DNA of 64,000 nt from contig JAVHLI010000012.1 of the NCBI GenBank assembly GCA_031082185.1, positions 21,242-85,241 of the forward strand, in the 5' to 3' direction. Made by a program: the position numbers and the translations under genes. Source of the DNA: a bacterium. Its GTDB lineage: Bacteria > Sysuimicrobiota > Sysuimicrobiia > Sysuimicrobiales > Humicultoraceae. Shown piece by piece: positions 9,433 through 19,571 of the stretch (positions within the stretch are counted from its first letter, which is position 1; each line of letters starts with the position of its first letter). The notes under the pieces are model-generated. The model did no database searches and was not told the DNA's origin. It saw nothing but the letters and a program-made list of their open reading frames with translations.

Positions 9433-9906
9433 GTGCCGGGCCTGTTCAGGCAGTCCATCGCGCTCCTGCGGGGCCTCCTGATTACCGGCCGGTACCTGTT
9501 CCGGCCTCCGGTGACCATTCTGTACCCGGAGGTCAAGACTCGGGTCGCGCCGCGGTTCAAGGGGCGGCACTGGTTGACGCTCTATGCCGACGGCGTTGAG
9601 CGCTGTGTGGGGTGCGAGCTCTGCGTGATAGTCTGCCCGTCCCAGGCGATCTACGTGAGGGCCGCGGAGAACACGCCCGAACGCCAGATCAGCAAGGGCG
9701 AGCGCCACGCCGACCAGTTCCAGATCAACATGCTGCGGTGCATCTTCTGCGGCTTCTGCGAGGAGGCCTGTCCCACCGGCTCCATCGTGCTGGGGCAGGA
9801 CTACGAGCTGGCCGGCTACTCGCGCGCCTCGCTGATCTACACGAAGCCGATGCTGACCGAGCCCTACCCCGGAGCCTCGGGCCGCGATCCGGGGCGGGAG
9901 GTGTAG
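9433..9906 (+). CDS. nuoI: NADH-quinone oxidoreductase subunit I
   Basis: The 8Fe ferredoxin-like subunit, 157 residues. Two [4Fe-4S] motifs are visible: C58, C61, C64, C68 (CVGCELCVIVCP) and C103, C106, C109, C113 (CIFCGFCEEACP), binding N6a and N6b that connect NuoG to NuoB. The start is GTG at 9433, three bases after the nuoH stop. N-terminal RPPVTILYP and FKGRHWL are family-typical. Confidence 0.95.
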   Translation: MPGLFRQSIALLRGLLITGRYLFRPPVTILYPEVKTRVAPRFKGRHWLTLYADGVERCVGCELCVIVCPSQAIYVRAAENTPERQISKGERHADQFQINMLRCIFCGFCEEACPTGSIVLGQDYELAGYSRASLIYTKPMLTEPYPGASGRDPGREV

Positions 9907-9913
9907 CGGGCAG

Positions 9914-10426
9914 ATGGAGTGGGTCATCTTCGTCCCGGCCGCAGCGACGGCCGTCGCCGGAGGGGTGGCCGTGATCACCGCGCGCCAGCCCGTGCACAGC
10001 GCGATCGCGCTTCTGGTGGTCCTGGCCGCGATGGCGGTCAACTACCTGCTGCTGGCCGCGCAGTTCATCGCCGTACTCCAGGTGATCATCTACGCCGGCG
10101 CGATCGTGGTGTTGTTCCTCTTCGTGATCATGTTGCTGCACGCCAGGTCGGGCGAGGGCCCGGTTGAGAAGTTGCCGCGCCAGCGCGGCGCGGCGGCGGT
10201 CTTCGCGGCGTTGTTCCTGGCGGCCCTGCTTGCCGGCAGCCTGGCGGCGGCGAGACCGTTGGCGCCTGCACCCGAGGGGTTCGGCACGGCTCAGCAGGTG
10301 GGCGAAGCTCTGTTCGTGACGTACCTGCTGCCGTTCGAGATGGCGTCGGTGATCCTGATGGTGGGCATCGTCGCCGCGGTGGTCGTGGTCAAACGAGGGC
10401 CGCCCGCCGGAAGAGGAGGGCGGTAG
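9914..10426 (+). CDS. nuoJ: NADH-quinone oxidoreductase subunit J
   Basis: Membrane subunit of 170 residues with five predicted helices. The helix-3 block LQVIIYAGAIVVLFLFVIML holds the pi-bulge region that couples the two arms. It starts seven bases after nuoI and ends just before nuoK. Confidence 0.93.
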   Translation: MEWVIFVPAAATAVAGGVAVITARQPVHSAIALLVVLAAMAVNYLLLAAQFIAVLQVIIYAGAIVVLFLFVIMLLHARSGEGPVEKLPRQRGAAAVFAALFLAALLAGSLAAARPLAPAPEGFGTAQQVGEALFVTYLLPFEMASVILMVGIVAAVVVVKRGPPAGRGGR

Positions 10427-10429
10427 CCC

Positions 10430-10732
10430 GTGGTACCGACCTCGGCCTACCTGGCGCTCAGCGCGGTGCTATTCACCATTGGCGTCGTGGGGGTGCTGGT
10501 CCGCCGCAACGCCCTGATCGTGTTCATGTCCATCGAGCTGATGCTGAACTCGGTGAACCTGGCCTTCATTGCGTTTGCCAGGCAGCACCTTGGTATTGAC
10601 GGGCAGGTGATCGTGTTCTTCGTGCTGGTGGTCGCGGCGGTGGAGGTCGTCGTGGGGCTGGCGCTTATCGTGGAGATCTTCCGGTCGCGGTCCACCGTGG
10701 ACATTGACGACGTGGATCTGCTGCGGGGTTAG
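10430..10732 (+). CDS. nuoK: NADH-quinone oxidoreductase subunit K
   Basis: A 100-residue, three-helix membrane subunit related to MrpC. Conserved glutamates sit in [18 protein letters not shown] and [19 protein letters not shown] start at 10430 lies in the tightly packed operon, three bases from the nuoJ stop. It forms part of the first proton half-channels beside NuoH. Confidence 0.95.
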   Translation: MVPTSAYLALSAVLFTIGVVGVLVRRNALIVFMSIELMLNSVNLAFIAFARQHLGIDGQVIVFFVLVVAAVEVVVGLALIVEIFRSRSTVDIDDVDLLRG

Positions 10733-10735
10733 CCG

Positions 10736-12646
<1,911 letters not shown>

Positions 12647-12647
12647 C

Positions 12648-14138
12648 GTGATGCTGACGATGCTGATCTTCCTTCCGCTGGCCGGCGCGCTGGGTATCGC
12701 GCTGCTGCCGCGCGGGCGGGAGGGGGCCGTGCGCTGGGCCGGGCTGGGCGTGAGCCTCCTGGTGTTGCTGGCCGCGGCGAGGGTGTTCCAGGCGTTTGAC
12801 GCGTCCTCCGGCGCGATGCAGATGGTGGAGCAGGCGCCGTGGGTGCCGGCGCTCGGGATCAGCTACCGCGTGGGAGTGGACGGGATCTCGCTGCTGCTGG
12901 TCGGCCTGACCGCCGTGATCTTCCCGATCGCGCTGCTCAGCTCGTGGGCGGCGATTGCCGATCGTGTCAAGGCATTCACGATGGCGATCCTGGGTCTGGA
13001 GACCGCGGTGCTCGGCACTTTCCTGAGTCTCGACCTCATCCTCTTCTACGTATTCTGGGAAGCGGTCCTCATCCCCATGGCGTTCCTCATCGCGCTCTGG
13101 GGCGGGCCCAACCGCCGCTACGCCGCGATCAAGTTCTTCCTGTACACGATGGCGGCCAGCGTGCTGATGTTGATCGCGATTATCGCGACGCACGTGCTGG
13201 GAGCCGTGCTCCTGTGGGAGCGCACTTTCGACATAGAGCGCCTGGCCACGATGGTGCTGCCCGTCCGCACGCAGGGATGGCTGTTTGCCGCTTTCGCCCT
13301 GGCCTTCGCCGTGAAGGTGCCGATCTGGCCGCTGCACACCTGGCTTCCAGACGCGCACACCGAGGCGCCGACCGCGGGCAGCGTGATCCTGGCCGCTATT
13401 CTATTGAAGATGGGAACCTACGGGTTCATGCGGTTTGGGCCGGCGCTGTTCCCCGATGCCCTGGTGGCGTCGGCGCCCCTGCTGGCCGCTCTGGCGATAG
13501 TCGGGATCCTCTACGGCGCCGCGGTCTCGTGGGCGCAGACCGACCTGAAGCGCCTGATCGCGTTCAGCAGCGTCAGCCACCTGGGGTTCGTGATGCTGGG
13601 GATTGCGGCGATGAACGAGCAGGGATTCCAGGGCGCGCTCATCCAGATGGTCAACCACGGCGTCAGCACCGGCGCACTGTTCCTCATCGTGGGCGTGCTA
13701 TACGACCGGACGCACTCGCGCGAGATCGCCGACTACGGCGGCGTGGCCGCGCGCATGCCCAGGTTTGCCGCGATCTTTACGATCGTGTTGCTCTCCTCGG
13801 CTGCGCTGCCCGGGACCAACGGCTTCGTGGGCGAGTTCCTGATACTGCTCGGCGCCTTCCGAACCTCGACCTGGTGGGCCGCGCTGGGTGTAGGTGGGGT
13901 GATCCTGTCCGCGGTCTACCTGCTGTGGGCCTACCAGCAGGTGATGCACGGGCCGCTGGTGGCGAAGCATCCCGAGCGGCTCGTGGAGCTCACCCGGCGG
14001 GAGGTGCTGGTGTTTGTGCCGCTGATCGCCCTCATCTTCGCCATCGGCGTCTATCCCAAGCCGCTGCTGGACCGGTCGGAGGCCGCGGTTCAGGCAGCGC
14101 TTGAGCGGCTCAACCGTGTCGTGAGGGTGCAGCGATGA
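12648..14138 (+). CDS. nuoM: NADH-quinone oxidoreductase subunit M
   Basis: Second antiporter-like pump subunit, 496 residues. It has YRVGVDGISLLLVGLT, the VFWEAVLIPMAFLI glutamate helix, KVPIWPLHTWLPDAHTEAPT and the LIAFSSVSHLGFVMLG helix. GTG 12648 is directly followed by an in-frame ATG at 12651, and either could be the start. It overlaps nuoN by four bases. Confidence 0.95.
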   Translation: MMLTMLIFLPLAGALGIALLPRGREGAVRWAGLGVSLLVLLAAARVFQAFDASSGAMQMVEQAPWVPALGISYRVGVDGISLLLVGLTAVIFPIALLSSWAAIADRVKAFTMAILGLETAVLGTFLSLDLILFYVFWEAVLIPMAFLIALWGGPNRRYAAIKFFLYTMAASVLMLIAIIATHVLGAVLLWERTFDIERLATMVLPVRTQGWLFAAFALAFAVKVPIWPLHTWLPDAHTEAPTAGSVILAAILLKMGTYGFMRFGPALFPDALVASAPLLAALAIVGILYGAAVSWAQTDLKRLIAFSSVSHLGFVMLGIAAMNEQGFQGALIQMVNHGVSTGALFLIVGVLYDRTHSREIADYGGVAARMPRFAAIFTIVLLSSAALPGTNGFVGEFLILLGAFRTSTWWAALGVGGVILSAVYLLWAYQQVMHGPLVAKHPERLVELTRREVLVFVPLIALIFAIGVYPKPLLDRSEAAVQAALERLNRVVRVQR

Positions 14139-15592
14139 TTTCCCCTCCGGTTGTGGACCTGACCCTCATCCTGCCCGAGATGATCGTGCTGGGCGTCGCG
14201 CTCCTGGTGCTGATGGCGGATCTGTGGCTGGCGCCGGAGCGCCGAGGATACCTGGTGGCGGCAAGCCTGGTAGGTGTGCTCGCCGCGGCCTGGGTCGCGG
14301 CCGGGGCAGCAGATGGGGTCTCGTTTGCCGGGATGTACGTGCGCGATGCCCTCACGCGCGTCGGCCAGGTCGTGGCGCTGGCGGCGACCGGGCTCGGCGT
14401 GCTCGTCGCCCCTGAGTACCTCCGGCGGTACAACCTGAACCGCGGAGAGTACTACGTGCTGGTCCTGACCGCAGGCGCCGGCGCGATGCTGATGGCGGCC
14501 AGCCGCGATCTGCTGATGCTGTTCCTGGCGTTGGAGACGCTCTCCATCCCGCTCTACGTGCTGGCGGCCTGGGCGCGCGGCAACGCCCGGTCCCAGGAAG
14601 CCGGCATGAAGTACTTCCTGCTCGGCGCGTTTGCCAGTGCGTTCTTCCTGTACGGAATCGCGCTGCTCTACGGCGAGACCGGCACGACCCGTCTCCCCGA
14701 CCTCGCCTCCGCGCTTGCGCAGCAGCCCGCGGGCATCTCTGCCGCGGCCGGTGTGGGGCTGCTGACCATAGGCCTGGGGTTCAAGGCCGCGCTGGTGCCG
14801 TTCCACGCCTGGGCGCCCGACGTATACGAGGGCGCGCCGCTTCCCGCGGTTGCGTTCATGTCGGTCATCGCCAAGATCGGCGCGTTCGTAGCGCTGCTGC
14901 GGGTGTTTCCGCTGGCGCTGGGCGCACTGGCCGACCAGTGGACCTTGGTGCTCGGAGTGCTGGCCGCGCTGACCATGATCGTCGGCAATCTGGCCGCGCT
15001 GGCGCAGTCCAGCTACAAGCGGATGCTGGCGTACTCGAGCATCGCCCACGCCGGCTACCTGCTGGTGGGCGTGGCGACCGCGACGCCGGCCGCGGCGTCG
15101 GCGGTGATGACCTACCTGGCGATCTACGCGGCGATGGGCACCGGCGCCTTTGCGGTGGCCGTGGCGCTGGAGCGCGGCGGGGGAGAGGCCGACCGGATCG
15201 AGGACTACGCGGGATTGGCAGGCCGCGCGCCTCTGCTGGCCGCGGCCGGGGCGCTGTTTCTGATCTCGCTGGCAGGGCTTCCGCCGACAGGCGGCTTCGT
15301 GGCAAAGCTGGGCATCTTCGCCGCGGCGGTCGAGACCGGCAGTGTGGCGGGCCTGGCGCTGGCTTTGATCGGGGTGCTGACCAGCGTCGTCTCGGTGTAC
15401 TACTACATGCGCGTGGCCTACGTGATGTACGCTGGCGAGGTCGACCCCCCCAGCGGTGTGCGCCTGCACGCAAGCCCGTTGGTGAACGTTGTGCTGCTCA
15501 TCACCGCCGCCGCCGTTGTCTATGCTGGCGTTCTGCCGGGGGCGGTTACCTCATTTGCGCAACAGGTGGGCGCGCTGCTCTCCAGGCTCTAG
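14135..15592 (+). CDS. nuoN: NADH-quinone oxidoreductase subunit N
   Basis: Third antiporter-like pump subunit and last gene of the operon, 485 residues. Recognisable blocks are FLALETLSIPLYVLAAW, LGLGFKAALVPFHAWAPDVY and KRMLAYSSIAHAGYLLVG. Its ATG overlaps the nuoM stop. The stop at 15590-15592 overlaps the stop of the convergent lgt gene, so no separate terminator space exists between them. Confidence 0.95.
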   Translation: MISPPVVDLTLILPEMIVLGVALLVLMADLWLAPERRGYLVAASLVGVLAAAWVAAGAADGVSFAGMYVRDALTRVGQVVALAATGLGVLVAPEYLRRYNLNRGEYYVLVLTAGAGAMLMAASRDLLMLFLALETLSIPLYVLAAWARGNARSQEAGMKYFLLGAFASAFFLYGIALLYGETGTTRLPDLASALAQQPAGISAAAGVGLLTIGLGFKAALVPFHAWAPDVYEGAPLPAVAFMSVIAKIGAFVALLRVFPLALGALADQWTLVLGVLAALTMIVGNLAALAQSSYKRMLAYSSIAHAGYLLVGVATATPAAASAVMTYLAIYAAMGTGAFAVAVALERGGGEADRIEDYAGLAGRAPLLAAAGALFLISLAGLPPTGGFVAKLGIFAAAVETGSVAGLALALIGVLTSVVSVYYYMRVAYVMYAGEVDPPSGVRLHASPLVNVVLLITAAAVVYAGVLPGAVTSFAQQVGALLSRL

Positions 15593-16332
15593 GCTGCCCG
15601 CTTCGCCCTGGCACCGCCCCGCACCAACACCCACGCTCCCCAGGCGATCAACAGCACGGCCGGGATCTGTCCCAGGGTAAGGAATCCCACAGCCCTCACA
15701 TCGCTGCGCAGCGCATCCAGGAAGAGCCGGCCGATCGAAGTAACCACCACAATCGTCCAGAACACCTGCCCTTCGAACCGCCGGTTCAAGGCGATCTTCC
15801 GGACGGCCAGCAAGATGACCGCGGCGAAGATCATCTCGTAGATCTGAAGTGGATGCCGCGGCAGGTCGGGCGCTGTGGGGAACCGCACGCCCCAGGGAAG
15901 GGTCGTGGGATCGCCGTAGAGCTCGCCGTTGGCGAAGTTGCCGAACCGCACCAGGATGTTACCGATCGGGATCGCCCAGCCGAAGGTGTCGGCCAGGGAC
16001 CATACCGAGATGCCGTGGCGACGCGCCGCCCAGGCGAGGTAGAGCAGGCCCGCGACGATCGCGCCGTGCGAGGTCAGCCCTCCGTGGTCCAGGCGGATGA
16101 TCTCCACGAGGTTGCGGAATCCCGCCGGATGGGAGAGCACATACCCCAGGCGTGCGCCGGCCAGGGCCACGATGACGAAGGTCACGATTGTTTGATCCAG
16201 GACCGGGGCGGAGACTCCGAACCGCGGTCCAACGCGGTAGGCAACGAAAATGCTGACGGCAATCGTGGCGGCCAGCATCACGCCGTACCACCGGATCGCC
16301 AGGGGGCCGATCTGAATGAGCACCGGGTCCAT
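15589..16332 (-). CDS. lgt: Phosphatidylglycerol-prolipoprotein diacylglyceryl transferase
   Basis: Lgt moves diacylglyceryl from phosphatidylglycerol to the lipobox cysteine of lipoproteins in the inner membrane. Membrane segments run throughout, and the signature region HPAGFRN...GGLTSHGAIVAG and GNILVRFGNFANGELYG (the RxGNFxNGE core) is present, followed by HPLQIYE. ATG at 16332 gives the usual N-terminus (MDPVLIQIGPLAIRWYG, 247 residues); an ATG at 16371 would add 13 residues with no family similarity. It is transcribed against the nuo operon with overlapping stops. Confidence 0.92.
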   Translation of the reverse strand: MDPVLIQIGPLAIRWYGVMLAATIAVSIFVAYRVGPRFGVSAPVLDQTIVTFVIVALAGARLGYVLSHPAGFRNLVEIIRLDHGGLTSHGAIVAGLLYLAWAARRHGISVWSLADTFGWAIPIGNILVRFGNFANGELYGDPTTLPWGVRFPTAPDLPRHPLQIYEMIFAAVILLAVRKIALNRRFEGQVFWTIVVVTSIGRLFLDALRSDVRAVGFLTLGQIPAVLLIAWGAWVLVRGGARAKRAA

Positions 16333-16435
16333 GGGCGGTGTCAGTGTAGCATCGAGTCCTGGAGCGCTCAAGGCGCCGGGACCATGCAGGGTTTCGGCAG
16401 CCTGAGGAGGAACCCGCGAAGCGCGGAGGGATGGG

Positions 16436-16987
16436 ATGCTGGACGTGCTGCCGGATGTGCTGCCGTTGGGCGATCCCAGGCTCAGGCTCGTCTCCGCCCG
16501 CGTCGGTGACCTGACCGACCCATCGTTCGCACTGGACGCCCGGCGCCTGGTGGAGACGCTTGAGGCATTCCGCGCGCGGCACGGGTTCGGGCGGGGGATA
16601 GCGGCGCCTCAAATCGGCGTTGCCCGGCGCTTCATCGCCCTGAACCTGGGGCAGGGGCCGTTCGTCATCGCAAACCCCGAGATCACCTGGGCCAGCGCGC
16701 AGACCTTTACCATGTGGGACGACTGCATGTGCTTTCCCTACCTCCTGGTCCGGGTGCGGCGTCATCTGTCCATCTCGGTCCGCTACACCGATGAGCAGGG
16801 GCAGGAACGCGAATGGGTCCGGCTCGACCAGCCCACCTCGGAGCTGCTGCAGCACGAGATTGACCACCTGAACGGCGTTCTAGCCATTGACCTGGCCATA
16901 GATCGCGACTCGATCATCAGCCGTGCGGCGTTCGAGGCCTCCCCGGACCTGTTTCGCGCGCAGGTAGACTACGCCATAGGGGGCTAG
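16436..16987 (+). CDS. def: Peptide deformylase with altered motif 2
   Basis: A 183-residue deformylase-family protein that would remove N-formyl from nascent chains with a metal. Motif 1 is GIAAPQIG (54-61). Motif 3 is HEIDHLNG (H140, E141, H144). Motif 2, normally EGCxS, reads DDCMCFP (95-101), so the metal-binding cysteine C97 is kept but Glu-Gly and Ser are changed. This resembles a divergent deformylase subgroup rather than a broken enzyme. It lies divergent from lgt and 3 bases before the metallopeptidase gene. Whether it is the main cellular deformylase is unknown. Confidence 0.82.
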   Translation: MLDVLPDVLPLGDPRLRLVSARVGDLTDPSFALDARRLVETLEAFRARHGFGRGIAAPQIGVARRFIALNLGQGPFVIANPEITWASAQTFTMWDDCMCFPYLLVRVRRHLSISVRYTDEQGQEREWVRLDQPTSELLQHEIDHLNGVLAIDLAIDRDSIISRAAFEASPDLFRAQVDYAIGG

Positions 16988-16990
16988 GAC

Positions 16991-18658
16991 ATGGGGATCC
17001 TGGCGCGTGCCCGCAAGGCGGTGATTTTGGTACTGGCAGTCTTGTTGGTCGGTTGGCCGTCTTCTCTGCCGGCGGTCGGCCAGATCGTCCTAGAGGACGT
17101 GGTTGCCCGCGGGTTCGAGGTCGCTGTTTCGATCACGCCGGTTGACCTGAGTCTGGAGATGGTGGGAGGCGATCTGCGTTTCCTGAGCCGGGGCACACTG
17201 CGCGGGACCGCCCGGGTCGCCCTGGAGATCACGGCTGAACAGCCGGTCTCTCGGGTCAGGATGGACCTGTCGTCTGTGCTGACCGTGCGTTCGGTACAGG
17301 CCGAGGGCGCCAGGGTTGCCTTCACACGGACGGGTTCACAACTGCTTCTAACCTTTGACCCGGCGCTGTCTCCCAAGGCGCGCCAGACCGTGACCATCGA
17401 GTACGACGGACAGCCTCTCTTTCTTTACAACGAGTTTGTGCTGCTGCACACCAACGCCCTGTACCCGGTTCTGGTCAGCCCGTTCGGCGATTACTCCACC
17501 AACATGGGCCGGGTGAGCGTCCAGGTCACCGCTCCGACGGGTTTTGCGGCCGTGTCCACGGGCCGGCAGGTCTCCGCAGAGGGGAACGTGGTGCGGTGGG
17601 ACTCCGAGGTCGAGGTGCCGTGGGTCGCGCTGGCCGGAGGCAGGCGGCACCGGCGGGTGGACCGGACCGCCGGCGGCGTGCGGATGCAGATCTACGTGAT
17701 CCCGGGCGAGGAGCGCAACCTCGACAAGCTGGCCGGCTTCACCGGGCAGGCCGTGGAGTTCTTCGGCCGGCTGCTGTACCCGTTTCCGTATGCCGAGCTG
17801 AAGGTGGTCTCGCTGATCGTGGTCGGCGGGGGCATAGGGTACCCTGCGCTGCTGCTGATTGACGACCGTGCTTTCAGCGGCACGATGCCCGGCGCGCTCA
17901 ACCGTGACTCGTGGCTCTTCCTCCTGATGGCACACGAGGCCGCCCACTCCTACGTGCCCAGCCGGACCGTGCCCAAGGGGGTGGGGTTCGTCTGGCTGTC
18001 GGAGGGGTTCGCCGAGTACCTGGCTCTTATGGCCGTAGAGGCCGTGATGGGGCCGGAGGCGTTTGCCCGTGAGCTGCAGGAGGAGAGGGACGACTACGCC
18101 GTGATCGCCGGCAAGCCAGAGGACAGGTCAATCGCATCGTTCACGTTCGCCAACTACGGGCCGCGCGCTTCGCGCCGCGTGATCTACTCCAAGGGGAGCC
18201 TGGTGCTCCACATGCTGCGGTTCGTGATAGGGGACTATGCGTTCCGGCGCTCGCTGGCGGCCTTCTTCCAGCGGACCCGAGGGCGGGCGGCGCGCGTGGA
18301 CGAGTTCCGGGAGGTGGCGGAGGAGATCTCCGGAGCGAAGCTCGAATGGTTCTTCGACCAGTGGATTTCCCAGGTCGTACTGCCCGACTACGTTGTGGCC
18401 TCTGCCTCCACGACCCGGACGGATGAGGGTGAGTTCCGAACCACCGCGACGATCCGCAACACGGGCACCGGCACGATGCCTGTGGAGGTGGCGTTTGGCA
18501 CCGGTGAAGGCCGGGTGGTGCGCCGCGTCGAGGTGCCCGGGGGCGGCGAGATCGCGGTGGCGGTTACGACCCCGGCTACGATCAAGGAGGTCGAGGTTGA
18601 TCCAGGTAAATGGCTGATCCAGTCGAACTATAAGAACGACAGGTTCGAAATCCGATAA
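16991..18658 (+). CDS. Secreted M1-like zinc metallopeptidase
   Basis: A 555-residue protein with an N-terminal hydrophobic signal segment (residues about 9-30). HEAAH at 315-319 and a glutamate at 338 (LSEGFAEY) form the HExxH-(18)-E zinc site of the M1 clan. The upstream GxMEN exopeptidase loop is not recognisable; the matching position reads GGGIGYPALLLID. The first 230 residues form a beta-rich domain, and the end holds another beta region (TTRTDEGEFRTTATIRNTG). It probably acts outside the inner membrane on peptides or protein ends. It follows def by three bases. Confidence 0.75.
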   Translation: MGILARARKAVILVLAVLLVGWPSSLPAVGQIVLEDVVARGFEVAVSITPVDLSLEMVGGDLRFLSRGTLRGTARVALEITAEQPVSRVRMDLSSVLTVRSVQAEGARVAFTRTGSQLLLTFDPALSPKARQTVTIEYDGQPLFLYNEFVLLHTNALYPVLVSPFGDYSTNMGRVSVQVTAPTGFAAVSTGRQVSAEGNVVRWDSEVEVPWVALAGGRRHRRVDRTAGGVRMQIYVIPGEERNLDKLAGFTGQAVEFFGRLLYPFPYAELKVVSLIVVGGGIGYPALLLIDDRAFSGTMPGALNRDSWLFLLMAHEAAHSYVPSRTVPKGVGFVWLSEGFAEYLALMAVEAVMGPEAFARELQEERDDYAVIAGKPEDRSIASFTFANYGPRASRRVIYSKGSLVLHMLRFVIGDYAFRRSLAAFFQRTRGRAARVDEFREVAEEISGAKLEWFFDQWISQVVLPDYVVASASTTRTDEGEFRTTATIRNTGTGTMPVEVAFGTGEGRVVRRVEVPGGGEIAVAVTTPATIKEVEVDPGKWLIQSNYKNDRFEIR

Positions 18659-18697
18659 CAGCGGCCCCGGTTCACCCCGGGCCGAGAGGAGTAAGAG

Positions 18698-19552
18698 ATG
18701 ACCGATCGCAAGAAGGTTACGCTGCCGTCGCTGATGAGGAAGATGGCCGACGGCGTCCCGATCACGATGATCACCTGCTACGACTACGCCATGGCCGACC
18801 TGGTCGAAAAGGCCGGTGTGGACATCGTCCTGGTGGGAGACAGCCTGGGGATGACCATGCTCGGCTACGCCGGTACCCTGCCCGTGACGATGGACGACAT
18901 GATGCGGCACACTCAGGGAGTACGGCGCGGCACGCCAAACAGCTGGCTGATCGGCGACATGCCGTACATGTCCTACCAGCCGTCCGTGGAGAGCGCGATC
19001 CGCAACGCGGGCCGGTTCATGGCCGAGACCGGGTGCGACGCCGTGAAGCTGGAAGGCGGAGCTGAGATGGCCGACCGGATGGCGGGCATCACCAGGGCAG
19101 GCATCCCTGTCATGGGGCACCTGGGGCTCACACCCCAGAGCGTGTCGGCGCTTGGCGGCTTCAGGGTACAGGGCAAAGACGCGGCGCACGCCAGGAAGAT
19201 CGTTGACGACGCCAGGGCGCTCGAGGAGACCGGGGCCTTCAGCATCCTGCTGGAGATGGTGCCCGACCGGGTGTGCGCGCTGATCACCGAGCGGTCGAGC
19301 ATCCCCATCATCAGTCTCGGCTCCGGGCTGGCGGCCCACGGCCAGCTCCTGATCTTCCACGACATGTTCGGCCTGTACCCACGCTTCAAGCCCAGGATGG
19401 CCAAGGTATACGGCAACGCCGGGGAGGTCATCCTGAATGGCCTCAAGCAGTACGTGACCGAGGTGACAGGCCGCCAGTTCCCGCAGCCGGAACACGGGTT
19501 TGGAATTGACGACGAGCAGATGGCTGAATTGAAGCGAAGCCTGGGAGAATGA
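18698..19552 (+). CDS. panB: PanB-like ketopantoate hydroxymethyltransferase (divergent)
   Basis: PanB adds hydroxymethyl from methylene-THF to 2-oxoisovalerate. The protein (284 residues) has the family blocks YDYAMADLVEKAGVDIVLVG, GDSLGMTMLGYAGTLPVT, KLEGG, HLGLTPQSVSALGGFRVQG and the catalytic glutamate in ILLEMVP. The usual GIGAGxxxDGQ loop is changed to SLGSGLAAHGQ, so substrate use may differ. No panC or panD is nearby; instead an unrecognised gene follows at 19572 and a catabolic operon after it. GAGGAG lies six bases before the ATG. True PanB or a paralogue in a catabolic path are both possible. Confidence 0.75.
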   Translation: MTDRKKVTLPSLMRKMADGVPITMITCYDYAMADLVEKAGVDIVLVGDSLGMTMLGYAGTLPVTMDDMMRHTQGVRRGTPNSWLIGDMPYMSYQPSVESAIRNAGRFMAETGCDAVKLEGGAEMADRMAGITRAGIPVMGHLGLTPQSVSALGGFRVQGKDAAHARKIVDDARALEETGAFSILLEMVPDRVCALITERSSIPIISLGSGLAAHGQLLIFHDMFGLYPRFKPRMAKVYGNAGEVILNGLKQYVTEVTGRQFPQPEHGFGIDDEQMAELKRSLGE

Positions 19553-19571
19553 CGAGAGGTGGCGGTGCGCC

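Noticed and set aside
18698..19552. A standard pantothenate operon
   Set aside because: panC, panD and panE are not adjacent, and the key loop of PanB is changed.
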